Origin: Perkinsus marinus ATCC 50983
Taxonomy: Eukaryota > Perkinsozoa > Perkinsida > Perkinsidae
Direction: 5' to 3'
Assembly (NCBI RefSeq): GCF_000006405.1
Contig: NW_003207677.1
Span: 902,848-966,847, forward strand
Length of the DNA: 64,000 bases
Of this stretch, positions 62,936 through 64,000 are shown one piece after another. The notes below the pieces were generated by a model, which did no database searches, was not told where the DNA came from, and saw nothing but the letters and a program-made list of their open reading frames with translations. Within the stretch, counting starts at the first letter, position 1. Each line of letters begins with the position of its first letter. The translations under genes and the position numbers were made by a program.

Positions 62936-64000
62936 TGTGAATATTGTGTGAATATCCCTTAGCTCATGGGCATCGACAGGAACTGTTCAGTTCGCGCGTA
63001 TGAATGGCCACCTTACCCAGCTACGGGGAGGTATAATGATGTAGTATTCTCAGGCTGGCTGCTGCTGCAGCAAAGTTCCGAGGGGCGAAATTTGCTTTCA
63101 CAAAATTTGATTATGCATTTAATACATAATCAGGGTGTCGTCTATTCCAGAGTTATATTTTAGTTCGAAACTAGAGGAAGTTGTAACATCGAGCCAGGGA
63201 CTGGAGCTCCTAGTCAAAGTTGATGAGAAACTTACCACTCGAATAACGGAAGGTACCTTTTCGACCTAGGATCACCTGGATGCTTCCTCCGGAACACTCG
63301 AGTGTTTAATGAATGATGAACTCATGGAGAACTATTGGTCGGGCCACTGTTCAAACGTTGAACTTCAAAGCGTTGCGTTCAACAACAAGACGTGAATGTC
63401 TAAGACGTCATGACTCACGAATAGCCCAGGTAGTGTCGAGGTATCAGTTGATGAACTCTAGGAAGAACACAACAAGGGAACAAGAGTCAGAGCAACCAAT
63501 ACATCGACCGTGGGGCAATAACAATGAGTGCCCTACTTGCACTCATCTTCTACATGCACTCACACTCAACGCAGCTCAGTAATCGACCTTGGGCTTATTC
63601 GCTGTAAAGAGAATGGTGGAGGTTTGATCCATCAAGCAACCCTCCAGATTATAGTAATAATCTTCGGGACAGAACGGGCCAACACCAGTTGCGGGAGAAC
63701 CAGTGGTATAAGAAGATCGTGGGCAAACTGGACCCACAACAGTAGATAACTCTGGCTTTCGTTGGCGGGGCAACGGTGACTGTCCATGTTGCTTAAACTC
63801 AGAACTTAAAAAGGTTACTCCACCATTGAACTACTCCTTGTTCACCGAATAGCTCATGGCCCTTTATGGTTTATTGTCATGTTGGGTCTAGTGCATTTAA
63901 GGGTCACTACTCTTATCATCACAAGCTGTGAAGGTTATACTTCTTTAGACTTCTTCCATCACTATTTCCATCAATATCACTTCAAAATAGAGTACTAGTC
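62936..64000. other. no confident gene
   Basis: Open frames on both strands (for example 63313-63582 plus) lack family or splice support. Confidence 0.35.

Overview
This is eukaryotic nuclear DNA. Genes lie close together on both strands, and almost every one is cut by short introns, mostly 37-110 nt, with GT-AG ends and a few exceptions. Recognisable genes include eRF3, eIF4G, GINS PSF1, SKP1, a Sen1-type helicase, eS30 and an ERGIC-53-like lectin. The small-intron architecture, the irregular splice sites and the Mei2-type RRM gene suggest a protist, most likely an alveolate such as a perkinsozoan. That placement is an inference, not a read-out. A 100-N scaffold gap lies at 17677-17776. Exon coordinates below were worked out by hand; they were accepted where reading frames joined in phase and the protein aligned with its family.

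Layout. 1-0.8 kb: end of a coiled-coil gene. 1.3-4.0 kb: sulfite oxidase. 5.4-7.0 kb: TatD-type nuclease. 7.2-11.9 kb: membrane proteins, an isoprenylcysteine-methyltransferase/NnrU-like enzyme and a 93-aa single-TM protein. 12.6-15.1 kb: NDOR1/Tah18 diflavin reductase. 15-18.4 kb: mostly unassigned, with tRNA-Gly(GCC) and the gap. 18.4-22.2 kb: PSF1 (minus), a tail-anchored UBE2J-type E2, and a multi-Cx9C protein. 22.4-28.9 kb: poorly resolved, with a split tRNA-Gly relic, a mobile repeat, a second tRNA-Gly(GCC) and two unknown minus-strand genes. 29.1-34.1 kb: an unknown acidic protein and the 511-aa ERGIC-53-like lectin. 34.5-40.7 kb: eS30, a dual-specificity phosphatase with an internal exon-block duplication, a mitochondrial ACP-like protein without its serine, and an STPGR (sperm-tail PG-rich repeat) protein. 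40.8-46.4 kb: Sen1/senataxin-like helicase. 47.4-48.6 kb: two RRM genes or fragments. 49.0-59.1 kb: eRF3, an alpha/beta hydrolase and eIF4G, all minus. 59.5-60.6 kb: SKP1. 60.6-64 kb: a second copy of the mobile repeat and weak coding signals.

The genes are ordinary housekeeping functions (translation, ubiquitin, Fe-S assembly, secretion, replication) with no operon logic. The unusual content is in the introns. Many hold one of a few recurrent modules: (i) tRNA-like pieces with a Pol III B-box/T-arm, in either orientation; (ii) an 18-mer, AATTTCGTGGCGCGYGAC, in five places; (iii) AAATCTTCSCTGTGCGC in seven places; (iv) GCTTCGCTYCGC in about eight; (v) a roughly 160-bp repeat in four copies plus a fragment. 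This looks like intron populations seeded by a few mobile or tRNA-derived sequences (introner-like). Copies of the short motifs also occur inside open reading frames, including the Sen1 helicase core. This is the best candidate for something undescribed in the window.
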